Source: Deltaproteobacteria bacterium (lineage in GTDB: Bacteria > Desulfobacterota > JAFDED01). From it: DNA of 64,000 nt. Shown one piece after another: positions 9,778 to 19,114 of the stretch. The position numbers and the translations under genes are program-made. The notes beneath the pieces were generated by a model. It made no database searches and was not told the origin of the DNA. It saw nothing but the letters and a program-made list of their open reading frames with translations. The number at the start of each line of letters is the position of its first letter. Within the stretch, counting starts at the first letter, position 1. The DNA lies in NCBI GenBank assembly GCA_019310535.1, contig JAFDED010000001.1:84846-148845 (forward strand), given 5' to 3'.

Positions 9778-10833
9778 TCAAACACCGATCGAAGTCCTCA
9801 CATATGGAGCAGTGGATTCTCGGATGATGATGTCCGTGTCCAGCACGTAGCGTGCTGATACAGGGCCCCCTTCCCCAATGGCCTTCAGCAATGCCTCTGC
9901 CGCTCTTTGGCCCATCTCACGCGCAGGAACTCGTACTGTGGTCAACGGGGGTGAGATGTAGGAGGCGAAGCCCAGATCGTCAAACCCCGCCACCGAGACG
10001 TCTGCCGGAACATCGAGCCCATGCTCCTGTATTCCGTGTGCCGCCCCGATGGCCAAAATGTCGTTGGCGCAAAAAATAGCCGTCGGGGGAGGGCTCAGGG
10101 CCAGCATCCTCCAAACCGCTTCCTTGCCATCCACAAAGGTATAAGGCCGTCTGATCACAAGATCCTGTGCAAATGGGATTCCCCTCTCTTTCAGACATTG
10201 CCGATAGCCTTCCAGCCTTTGCTTGGCGCGGTCCGACAGGGCTGTTTCTCCGCAAATCATTCCGATCCGTCGATGACCCAGGTCAATGAGGTGATCCGTC
10301 ATCCGATATGCGGCGCGATGGTTGTCAAATCCGATGAAGGGGACGCTTTTATTTTCTACAGTTGTCCATGTTACGATGAATGGAAAATTTCGCCGTAAAA
10401 GGTCCTCATAGAGTCCCGGGTCTCGTTCATACCCTGTAAGGATCAGGCCATCCACTTGCTGTTCCATGAAACTCCTGATCAATCGGGCTTCTTGAACCCT
10501 GTCGTAGTCTGTGGCGCCCATGAAGAGTGTATAGTCATGACTCTGGAACACGCTCTGCGCGCCGCCGGTAGAGGAAGCAAAGATGGGGTTGGTTATGGTG
10601 GGGATGATGATCCCCACAGTGGAAGACCTCCGGGAGCTTAGACCGCGGGCCAGGGCGTTGGTCACATAGCCGCATGCTTCCATGGCCTTGAGGACTCTTT
10701 CCCGGGTGGACTCACGCACGAGATAAGGCCTGTTGAGAACGCGCGATACAGTAGCAGAAGAGACTCCGGCTTCCCGGGCCACATCGGTTACGGTGGAAGA
10801 ATAATGTAATCGCTTACTAGGCATATTAGGCAT
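9778..10833 (-). CDS. LacI-family transcriptional regulator
   Basis: HTH TVTDVAREAGVSSATVSRVLNRPYLVRESTRERVLKAMEACGY; periplasmic-binding-like domain. Confidence 0.95.
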   Translation of the reverse strand: MPNMPSKRLHYSSTVTDVAREAGVSSATVSRVLNRPYLVRESTRERVLKAMEACGYVTNALARGLSSRRSSTVGIIIPTITNPIFASSTGGAQSVFQSHDYTLFMGATDYDRVQEARLIRSFMEQQVDGLILTGYERDPGLYEDLLRRNFPFIVTWTTVENKSVPFIGFDNHRAAYRMTDHLIDLGHRRIGMICGETALSDRAKQRLEGYRQCLKERGIPFAQDLVIRRPYTFVDGKEAVWRMLALSPPPTAIFCANDILAIGAAHGIQEHGLDVPADVSVAGFDDLGFASYISPPLTTVRVPAREMGQRAAEALLKAIGEGGPVSARYVLDTDIIIRESTAPYVRTSIGV

Positions 10834-10911
10834 ATGTCGGTTATAATATGTTAATATTTAGTTAAATATAGCAGATATATCAAAAAATGAATTTTTTAAT
10901 ATCGCATTTTT

Positions 10912-10925
10912 TGTAACCGATTACA
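10912..10925. promoter_or_regulatory. Candidate LacI-family operator upstream of the regulator gene
   Basis: TGTAACCGATTACA, near-perfect 14-bp palindrome centred on CG, upstream of the lacI-family start. Confidence 0.55.
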
Positions 10926-10984
10926 TTACAATACATTACAAAATAATAACCAATTTTTATATTGTCAAGAAAATAATTTCCACG

Positions 10985-11369
10985 GTGGTGGGTGGGGATA
11001 GGAAGAGCTGATTGATTTCAGCCCCTCCCCCCTCCGAACCGTGGGTGCGGTTCTCCCGCACACGGCTCTCCGGTCGGTGGTTACCCTCACGGGGACTGGA
11101 GTAAGGCGCGATGGGCAGCTACAAGGCGGAAGATCCCAGGGTCCCGAAAGTAGCTGTTTGGCCGGCGCTGGTGGTCACGACCGCGACTTATTCCCCGGAG
11201 TTTCGCCTCCTGCGCAGTATACTGCGCAGGAGGCGGCGTATCCGCCGGTCGAGTCGTGGAAACGTGGTTTCATGGCTATGCTTGAAGTACTCGAACCAAT
11301 CACGAGCTGATCGATTCACCTGCTCAATGATCATTTCCATGCTATGCCCTTTGCAGCGCTTCCTCATCA
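10985..11369 (-). mobile_element. Group II intron 3' remnant: end of RT/maturase plus domain V/VI-like RNA
   Basis: Minus-strand MRKRCKGHSMEMIIEQVNRSARDWFEYFKHSHETTFPRLDRRIRRLLRSILRRR, then frame-shifted GRDHQRRPNSYFRDPGIFRLVAAHRALLQSP*, then GAGCCGTGTGCGGGAGAACCGCACCCACGGTTC (domain V-like). Confidence 0.88.
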
Positions 11370-13736
11370 CTTCAAGATAAACGCAACAGTAACCACTGCA
11401 TTTTGACTTTCTTTTCTTGATGGAAAGATCAACGTTTTGAGTTGTTGATCTATGCACTTTTCAAGTTCCTTGTTTTTCTTGCTGCTTGTATCCATAATCA
11501 CCTTTATGACTCGACCTTCCGAATCAATCAGCAATGTGAATGTAAACTCACCCTTTATGCCTGATCGATTTCCTGTTGCTCTCTTGTAGCAGCGGTTGAT
11601 TGTGCTGAGATGTTTATTGAGTAATTTTTGAACGGACTCTTTTGACAAACCTTCCGTAACGGCTATTTTCCCCAGTTCGATGTTGATTTCCTTCAAAGCG
11701 GGCGTGGCGGCTGTGGAATCGGCGGCTAAATGCTTCTTCTCATATTCATGGCTCTGTTCCGTCGCCCTGCTTTCTTTTCGCATCGTAAGGGTGCGAGGAG
11801 TAACAGAGGGGAGTGCTTTTCGAGCAAAAGAGCCTTTCCCCACTGCGTAATCGGATACTCCCTGAGGTAATGGAAGAGGCTGTTTGACTGTCACTGCTTT
11901 GCCATCCTTCAGCCGTATCCGAGTGTCGATGGCAACAAATGAAGTGTAGGCGGTCAACAAATTGTAGGTTATACCTAAATCGGTCACCTCCCTGACTCGC
12001 TCATCCTGTGGGCTCAACCTGTTGTAATCGGAAAGGATCGCGATCCGGTGCCGTGCCCACAGGTAGCGCAGAGCCGAGTTGGTCTTTAATGGCTTCACTT
12101 CAGCCACGTCAATTTTTTCCATAAAGGTTCCATCTCCGCTAATCCCTCGTACACGGATAGTGCCCTTGGGCTTGCCGCGCCATTTACCGAACACGATGAC
12201 AGGGCGGTCAGCCAATACATCGGGAATGCTGGGCGGTTCCACATCGTACACATCGAACTCACCAGAGTCTATCTTGATTCCCGTTAAAACAGGGGACTGA
12301 ATGAGTTTTCTGAATGTACGCGCTTTATCGGGTGCCTCTCCAGGCCTGGTAATGATGAAGGGCTCGCCCATTCCAACCCTGGCCATCCCTTCAATAATAA
12401 AGCGATTAACGCTTGATCCGATTCCGAATGCAAACATGTTGGCATTGCCTAAATTGTGCCGAATAAGGTCAAAGGCTTCCTCTTCAACCGAGACATACCC
12501 GTCGGTGACGATAACAACACTGCGCGAATACCCCTCGGTTCTCTCCAGAGATAAAGCCCTTTTGAGCGCCGGCAGAAGCCTTGTGCCGCCTCCACCGCGC
12601 CGCCTCTCGATCATGTTTATGGCACGCCTGACGTTGTTTCGGCTGGCGGGCAGAGAACGTTTTGACATAATGGATGAGCCTCCGGCAAACAGCAGCACAT
12701 TGAACCTGTCGGTTGGACGAAGGTTGCCGATCAAGTCTCTGAGAAGCTTTTTGGATATATCCAGAGGAAAACCGTGCATGGAACCTGAGACATCGACGAT
12801 GAATATATACTCGCGAGGCGGAATCTGATGGTCGCTCACCCGTTTGGGAGGTTGCAGCATGAGCAGGAAAAAATTTTCCTCCTCTCCCTCAAACAGGAGC
12901 AGTCCCGTTTCGATCTTGCCGCCGGCGAGCCGGTATTTCAACAGGAAATCGCGGTTGCCGCCGTACCGCTCAGATGGGTCGAGCTTAACGGAGGCCAGGG
13001 CAGGCCCCCGGTAGTTGATAGTGACTTTATGTGAGGAACAGGTTACGTCCCGGATAGGGAGACCCGCAGCGAGTTCTACTGTGATATTGAAGGTATACGC
13101 AGGGGACTCTCCCTGGTGGAGATAAGGGTTCTCTATCCACTTCTCCGATGGATGGGATTCAGTAATTCGCCGGTCGGAGTAGCGTGGCCCTACAACAGTC
13201 GGGTAAACAAACCCGTAAACCGCATCGGTCGGAACCAGTAATTCGGTATATTTGAGCTCTACCTCGATGACATCTGACGGCAGGATGTTTGCCACGTTCA
13301 TCTGGAATACGTTGGGCCTGTGCTGCTCTAAAAGCGATGCACTCTTCCCTTCTTGTTTAGCCTGCTCGTATTCACGTCGTGCCGCTTCTCGCTTGCGGAT
13401 CTTAGCTACGACGGTTCGCTTGCCGATAGTCATTTTCATCCCGTAAACAGCGGCCCTTGTGGACGCCGGAAAGATATAGATGGCCTCCAGCGGTTTTTTC
13501 CCTTCGTTCTTATAGACTTGTTTCACAGCCACATCAGCGATGACGCCGGAAATATACACTTTCACCGCTGTAGATTTCAGGGGCAGTTGGTCCACTTCAG
13601 GGTCATCGCTTTTGACAAAAAAGTACGGCGATAATGTTTTGTCGGCATCTTTTTCCTGTTGCGCGTGCGCAGGGTTTGCTAATGACACAAACACGGTTAT
13701 GATCAGCAGCGCAAGTAGCCCCTTTTTGTTTTTCAT
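11367..13736 (-). CDS. VIT/VWA-domain protein with C-terminal AgmX/TonB-like segment, probably exported
   Basis: Signal peptide MKNKKGLLALLIITVFVSLANPAHA; VIT block; VWA MIDAS-like IFIVDVSGSMHG; C-terminal INRCYKRATGNRSGIKGEFTFTLLIDSEGRVIKV; start at 13736 preferred over 13808. Confidence 0.85.
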   Translation of the reverse strand: MKNKKGLLALLIITVFVSLANPAHAQQEKDADKTLSPYFFVKSDDPEVDQLPLKSTAVKVYISGVIADVAVKQVYKNEGKKPLEAIYIFPASTRAAVYGMKMTIGKRTVVAKIRKREAARREYEQAKQEGKSASLLEQHRPNVFQMNVANILPSDVIEVELKYTELLVPTDAVYGFVYPTVVGPRYSDRRITESHPSEKWIENPYLHQGESPAYTFNITVELAAGLPIRDVTCSSHKVTINYRGPALASVKLDPSERYGGNRDFLLKYRLAGGKIETGLLLFEGEEENFFLLMLQPPKRVSDHQIPPREYIFIVDVSGSMHGFPLDISKKLLRDLIGNLRPTDRFNVLLFAGGSSIMSKRSLPASRNNVRRAINMIERRRGGGGTRLLPALKRALSLERTEGYSRSVVIVTDGYVSVEEEAFDLIRHNLGNANMFAFGIGSSVNRFIIEGMARVGMGEPFIITRPGEAPDKARTFRKLIQSPVLTGIKIDSGEFDVYDVEPPSIPDVLADRPVIVFGKWRGKPKGTIRVRGISGDGTFMEKIDVAEVKPLKTNSALRYLWARHRIAILSDYNRLSPQDERVREVTDLGITYNLLTAYTSFVAIDTRIRLKDGKAVTVKQPLPLPQGVSDYAVGKGSFARKALPSVTPRTLTMRKESRATEQSHEYEKKHLAADSTAATPALKEINIELGKIAVTEGLSKESVQKLLNKHLSTINRCYKRATGNRSGIKGEFTFTLLIDSEGRVIKVIMDTSSKKNKELEKCIDQQLKTLIFPSRKESQNAVVTVAFILK

Positions 13737-13967
13737 TTTCTCTACCTCCTTTATTTTTTTGTCTTTTGATGTGATTAGACAAGTGGGAGGAAAAAAAGTT
13801 CCCATCATTTTGATGGATTCATGAAAATATATCTATTGATGATTTATTAACAGCCGGAAGAGGAGAACCGCAAATGCTCTCTATGGTGAATGGTTTTAAG
13901 AGTCAATCCTGAAATTGGAGGACGTATAATGGGAATGGATAAAAGTCGAAGGGTTAGTATTACTACA

Positions 13968-14510
13968 TTAACAATTCTTCCAGAACAATTCTTCCAGCCC
14001 CGGCAACCTGGCCTTGAGCTGTTCCCGAAGTCTTCTCCCGGCCTCCTTTTCCATCAGCGCCCAGAACACAAGCACGGAGGATAGCACATCTCCGTCAGCT
14101 TTCACCTTCTCCAGGTATCGATACCCCTTTTGTAGCTGGGCGCGGTAAAGGGTATTGACCACATGGTCATCCGCTCCCATGAAAGCCAACAGTGTCAGGG
14201 ATGTAGCAGTTGCTATTCGGTCCTTGTTCCCATGACCCCAGGAGCTGTCGGCCTTCTGATTCCGGGCCATAATCCGCAAAAGCTCATCTTTATCCATCGC
14301 TTCTTTAGAAACCCGGGGAAGTGTCATTGAAAACCCGCTATATCCCGGGAGAGTTCGTCTAGAAATATCTAAACAAGCCTCAGTCTTGGCAAAGGAAATT
14401 GTCTGAGACAATTTACTCAAGAGGAGGCGACTCATCACTTTTAAATCCATTACGGGTGATATCATTGAATCAAATTGATCCCATCCAGCGGGGTATGCCG
14501 CAGGAACCAT
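13968..14510 (-). pseudogene. Truncated C-terminal fragment of a VIT/VWA-type protein
   Basis: LLRIMARNQKADSSWGHGNKDRIATATSLTLLAFMGADDHV...YRAQLQKGYRYLEKVKADGDVLSSVLVFWALMEKE resembles the C-terminal region of VIT/VWA proteins; no VIT or VWA domain present. Confidence 0.5.
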
Positions 14511-14516
14511 CCGCGC

Positions 14517-14689
14517 TTCAGGGACGTGGTGAACGGGCAGCCGGTATCCAGCAAAATGCCACGCCCAACCAGATCCTCACAGGTCCCGCTACGTGCGGGG
14601 AGGTGAAAGACTTCTTCATCACCCAAAGTGTTGGGGAAATGACTGTCAAGAGCCGGCAGAACAAAGTCCCCGCTTACGAAGTGTTATAA
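14517..14689 (+). pseudogene. Class III adenylate/guanylate cyclase C-terminal fragment, frameshifted
   Basis: FRDVVN | AAGIQQNATPNQILTGPATCGEVKDFFITQSVGEMTVKSRQNKVPAYEVL*, matching the cyclase pattern GDVVNxAARIQ...xxFxxxxxGExxxKGxxxPVxxYxVL. Confidence 0.7.
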
Positions 14690-14726
14690 CCCCTGCAGAG
14701 AGCGGCGTGTTTAACGTGCAACTCGT

Positions 14727-16034
14727 TTACTCACAACTCGCAAAGCATGTATTTCCCATGGCTTGCGAAAGAGGGGCGATGAGCTGCACTGGAATCATTT
14801 GTCCTGCTTCAAGGCGCACCTCTCCCTCCGGTATGGTAATCAGGCAGGTTGCGGCGGCTATTGACTCCAGCCTGCTTTTGGGCCGATGGGGGGTTACCTG
14901 AAGGCCATCCTTGAGATCCATGGAGAGCCGCGCATGAACAAATTGTGTCCAGTCCGCACTGCGAGCTTCCAGGTCGACTCTCAGGCGTGCAGATATGGTG
15001 GCAAATGGAGGGCCTGAGTATCCGGCCATGCGCAAGATGCCCGGCAGGGCCAATTGGAGGAAGGCAATCTCGTTGGACGGTGGACCACCGGGCAGGCAGA
15101 AAACCGGTTTGCCCTCCCAAAGACCGAAGGCAACACCCTTTCCCGGGCCGATCCGCACGCGGTGAAAGACCTTGTTCCACCCCAAGCCGTCCAGCAGCCG
15201 CACGATGAAGTCCCGTTCGCTGCCCCATGCACCTCCGCTGGTCAAGATGGCATCCGCGGAAGCGTAAAAATGCAGTAACGCCTGACGGATAGCCGCGGTG
15301 TCATCTCTTACCACCTGCACGAAGGAAGGAATGTCGAAGTTTCTCAGCCATGCTCCAAGAGTAACCATATTACTGGCATATAGTTGCCCCGGGACCAGCG
15401 GTCTTCCCGGAGCAACCACTTCATCGCCGATGGACACAATGGCAACCCTTGGTCTGACACATACCGATAGCCTGTCCCATCCGGCAGCAGCCAGCAGACC
15501 AATGTGCCCCGGAAGCAAACGCTGCCCCTTCCTGAAAAGAAGGGCGCCAGCCCTTATGTCCTCACCCCTGGGCAAGATATTGCGCCCCGGTTCCGCACTA
15601 ATACGTATCACTACTTGGTTACTTTCTTCCTGGCAGAACTCCTCGGCCACCACGGCATCGGCCCCTGAGGGAATGGGCGCTCCCGAAAACACCTTGGCGG
15701 CGGTCCCCGGCTCAACCGCACCAGCACGAGAGGAACCCGCAAACGTGGGGGCAGTCAGACGCAAACGGACCGGGCGCGCTGTGCATGCTTCCGCCACATC
15801 GAGGGAGCGGAGAGCATAGCCGTCCTTCAAAGAAACATCCACGCCGGGACTGTCAACGCGCGCCTTCACATCAACGGCCAGTATGCGGCCGAGGCATCCT
15901 TCCAGTCCGACCTCCTCGGCACTCATGAGGAAAGTGCATGCAAGTATTCGATGAAGGGCCTCGAAATACCCCAGGTAATCTTTTCCTTCGTCCATCTCCC
16001 CGCGGGACATCTCCTCTGCCTTTCTTCCGCACAT
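14727..16034 (-). CDS. moeA: Molybdopterin molybdotransferase MoeA
   Basis: DVSLKDGYALRSLD, PRVAIVSIGDEVVAPGRPLVPGQLYASN, VFCLPGGPPSNEIAF motifs. Confidence 0.93.
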   Translation of the reverse strand: MCGRKAEEMSRGEMDEGKDYLGYFEALHRILACTFLMSAEEVGLEGCLGRILAVDVKARVDSPGVDVSLKDGYALRSLDVAEACTARPVRLRLTAPTFAGSSRAGAVEPGTAAKVFSGAPIPSGADAVVAEEFCQEESNQVVIRISAEPGRNILPRGEDIRAGALLFRKGQRLLPGHIGLLAAAGWDRLSVCVRPRVAIVSIGDEVVAPGRPLVPGQLYASNMVTLGAWLRNFDIPSFVQVVRDDTAAIRQALLHFYASADAILTSGGAWGSERDFIVRLLDGLGWNKVFHRVRIGPGKGVAFGLWEGKPVFCLPGGPPSNEIAFLQLALPGILRMAGYSGPPFATISARLRVDLEARSADWTQFVHARLSMDLKDGLQVTPHRPKSRLESIAAATCLITIPEGEVRLEAGQMIPVQLIAPLSQAMGNTCFASCE

Positions 16035-16100
16035 GGAAATATAAGCCTTTCAGGAACATGGCCGTAATTGGAACCGTGAGATTACTATACCATAAAAACT

Positions 16101-16222
16101 TTTAGAATTATCCACTTTGATCAGCAACATATTGTTCAGCGATATTACAGTCAAATTGCCGCCAATAATAGATGAAGGATGTTGTTGGGGCGGCCCGGAC
16201 AACAAGTTGTCCGGACCACCCC
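16101..16222. repeat. Dispersed intergenic repeat, copy 1 (with terminal hairpin)
   Basis: About 100 bp nearly identical to 39446..39545 (about 6 mismatches by eye); ends in ggggcggcccggacaacaagttgtccggaccacccc inverted repeat. Confidence 0.85.
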
Positions 16223-16361
16223 TAATGGAACCTGAATGCCTTTAAGGTTTGGCCGGTATTGAATCACAGCTTTCGGTCCAATGGTTAAGCAATAAGAATT
16301 TAATAAAAATCAAGCAATTAAAGTTTTATTTGCTGACCTGATAGGATAATCCTAAAAATTT

Positions 16362-16634
16362 TTGATGGATCGATATGCATGCCGGATCAAGGAAAGTATA
16401 CTCGTTGACACTCATTGGCTGAGAGAGCACCTGGATAATCCAGGAATCCGCATCGTGGATCTGCGATGGAGGCCCCGCTTTGTCAGCGGAAGGGGAATCG
16501 CCCAAGACCGACTGGAGGATTACCTTGCAGACCACGTTCCCGGGCGGTATTTTTAGGCTGCGTCAGCGATCTGACGGATTATTCTGTCAAGGGCTCATCA
16601 CTGGTGGCGTCTCCCGGCCGCGGAGGTTCCCATA
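16362..16634 (+). pseudogene. Rhodanese-like sulfurtransferase N-terminal fragment, disrupted
   Basis: ILVDTHWLREHLDNPGIRIVDLRWRPRF...LEDYLADHVPG then stop; continues in another frame as VSDLTDYSVKGSSLVASPGRGG. Confidence 0.65.
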
Positions 16635-16734
16635 TATAAGGGATATACGGGAATCGGAAAAATAAATATGAAAAATGTAGGGAATATTTAAAATAAACAG
16701 ATCCTCTTTTAAGGCTCCATTCACGCCCGCCGAA

Positions 16735-17595
16735 TTACCCTTTCACCGCGCCGGCTAAATATTCGGGCCGCAGGTACCGCTGGAGCGCATACGTGACAAT
16801 GACGACGGGAAGGGCGATCAGGGTGGCGTATGCGGCCGTCAGGAACCAGTCGCCCCGATGAATGTAGTAATACACCTGGAGCGGCATCGTCTTGTTTTTC
16901 AAGTTCAGGAAGAGGGCAAAAGTAAATTCCTCCCAGGAGGTGAGCCAGCTATAGATTGCGGCCACGGCGATTCCCGGGGAGGCCAGGGGGATGACGATGT
17001 GGGCCAATGCCCTCCACCGGTCAGCCCCGTCCATGGCTGCGGAGCGCTCGAGCTCAGGCGGTATCACATCATACGTGTTCACCAGGATCCATGCCGAGAT
17101 CGGTATCACCTTGATCAAATGGGCGAGCACAAGCCCCATCGATGTGTCGAAGAGCCCCCACCGGATAAAACGCTCCGCAATGGGAAGAGCGATCACCACT
17201 TCGGGGAACATCCGCGTGAGGAAAATGGCGATAATAATCCAGTATTTCAGGTTCCGGAAGGGAAGGCGGCTGACCGCGTAAGCCCCGGGGATGGTCAGTA
17301 AAAGGGCAAGAATGGTGGTCAGAGTGGAGACGGCAAGGCTCTTGCGTAAAGGCGGCCACAATTTCCCTCCGAGCACCACATCCTTCCAGTGCTTCAGGGT
17401 CGCACGATGGATCAGAAATGGCGGATGTTGAGTCAGTATCTCCCCGGGATCGCTGATGGAAATCTTCACCATGATGTATACCGGAAGACACGCATACAGG
17501 ATCACCAGCACTAGAATTATTATTCCCGCCGCCTTCCAGCCCAACTCAGGTTTCCTTTCGTCCCACAAAACGCAAATAAAAAGTAATAAACACAA
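16735..17595 (-). CDS. ABC transporter permease (MalG-type)
   Basis: EAA-loop-like ELERSAAMDGADRWRALAHIVIPLASPGI; paired with upstream MalF-type permease. Confidence 0.9.
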   Translation of the reverse strand: MCLLLFICVLWDERKPELGWKAAGIIILVLVILYACLPVYIMVKISISDPGEILTQHPPFLIHRATLKHWKDVVLGGKLWPPLRKSLAVSTLTTILALLLTIPGAYAVSRLPFRNLKYWIIIAIFLTRMFPEVVIALPIAERFIRWGLFDTSMGLVLAHLIKVIPISAWILVNTYDVIPPELERSAAMDGADRWRALAHIVIPLASPGIAVAAIYSWLTSWEEFTFALFLNLKNKTMPLQVYYYIHRGDWFLTAAYATLIALPVVIVTYALQRYLRPEYLAGAVKG

Positions 17596-18424
17596 AAATT
17601 ATTACAAGGAGAATGGTCCCTGATGCCGCAGAAGTGTGGACGTTGTTGTGGTCGTAATACTCAAAATAGGTATACGTCGCCAGAAGCGGCGTATGCCTGC
17701 CCGTGAGGATGAGGGGGAGTTCGAAGATCCGGAACGCATCGATCCCACGGATAATCAGCGCCATGGTGATGGAAGGCTTCAGGAGGGGGAGGGTCACGTG
17801 CCGGAACCGCTGCCAGGGCCCGGCGCCGTCCATGCTTGCCGCCCGGTAAAGTTCCTTGGGGATGGCCTCAAGGCCGGCGAGCAAGATCAGCATGATCAGG
17901 GGCGTCACCTTCCATAGATCTGCAACAAGAATAGTCATGAGGGGCAAAGCGACGCCTCCGGCAAAATCTACTGGATGTTCCAGGAGGCCGAGGCGCACCA
18001 GGGCCGAGTTGAGAAACCCCGATGTGTCGAAGATGTATCGCATGTTGGTGGCCGAGACCACCGTGGGGATCCCCAGCGGGAGGAGAAGCAATGCCCGGAT
18101 GCCGCCGCTTCCGGGAAACCTTTCTGCAAGAATCAGGGCGATAACCAGCCCCAGGCTCAGCTCCAGGAAAAGACCCGCGCCCGTGACGATCAGCGTGTTC
18201 CTCAGGGATTCCCGAAACTGGTAGTGCTGGATCACCGCATAGTAGTTGCTCAGCGTGAACTCGTGGGTGAACCGATCCACGAATCCCATGACCACGGCTT
18301 CCGCCAGCGGGTAGAACGTAAACCCGGCAACATAGAGCGCCATTGGCAGAACAAGAAGCGTGAACGGGTCGAAAAAGCGCAGCCTCTCAACAAATCCCCT
18401 GTGTATTGCTCCGGAGGTCGGCAT
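17546..18424 (-). CDS. ABC transporter permease (MalF-type)
   Basis: EAA-loop-like ELYRAASMDGAGPWQRFRHVTLPLLKPSI; overlaps downstream permease. Confidence 0.9.
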   Translation of the reverse strand: MPTSGAIHRGFVERLRFFDPFTLLVLPMALYVAGFTFYPLAEAVVMGFVDRFTHEFTLSNYYAVIQHYQFRESLRNTLIVTGAGLFLELSLGLVIALILAERFPGSGGIRALLLLPLGIPTVVSATNMRYIFDTSGFLNSALVRLGLLEHPVDFAGGVALPLMTILVADLWKVTPLIMLILLAGLEAIPKELYRAASMDGAGPWQRFRHVTLPLLKPSITMALIIRGIDAFRIFELPLILTGRHTPLLATYTYFEYYDHNNVHTSAASGTILLVIIFVFITFYLRFVGRKET

Positions 18425-19114
18425 AAGGCAATAACCTTGGTGCTTGAAGTCAATGCTGCTAATTTTAGTAGCGATAAGATGACCTAGATGAGGGAGATGA
18501 TATATCCAAATGACCAGGGCGTCAAGCTACTACAAGATTTCTATTGATTTGCCAAAAAGTGTTTGATTATAACAGTGTAAATCGATCTCAAAGTAAAAAA
18601 AGCATTAAGGCACGAGGCACGGTTGTCCCGCCTGTGTTATAGCGAAGGATAGACCATTTTGCCCGCGTGAGCGGCAAGGTGGGTGCCGAAGGCACAGGGG
18701 TGAAAATACATGCATTACCTATATCCTCCTATGCTTCGCACACACCTTGCCCGAGCTTTGCGATGGTTTGGCGCGGCCCAATGCCCGGGAAAACATGGCA
18801 ACCATTCAAAAAATGGAAGATGTCTGTCAGGGGTACTCTTGTCAGTTTTAAATCATTGACATATGCCCTGTTGTTCTGTCATAAAAACCAATGCGTGTGC
18901 TTTTTCCAGCACACGGCAATCGCAGGGGACGGAACTGCTGATATCAGAGAGTTCAGGATAGCGGGAGTTATTATCGTTGTGGCATATATCATGTATTCCA
19001 GACAGTCAGGGGAAGTTTTTCCCCTTATGCAGGGAGCAGACGGCTGCCCTTCCCGCGCATCATGAGGTTCCCCCCGGTCTCCTGTGTGGCGGTGTCGGGA
19101 AGAGGGTGAGGACC

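Noticed and set aside
12079-13824. Series of plus-strand ORFs
   Set aside because: All antisense to the VIT/VWA gene; no independent support.
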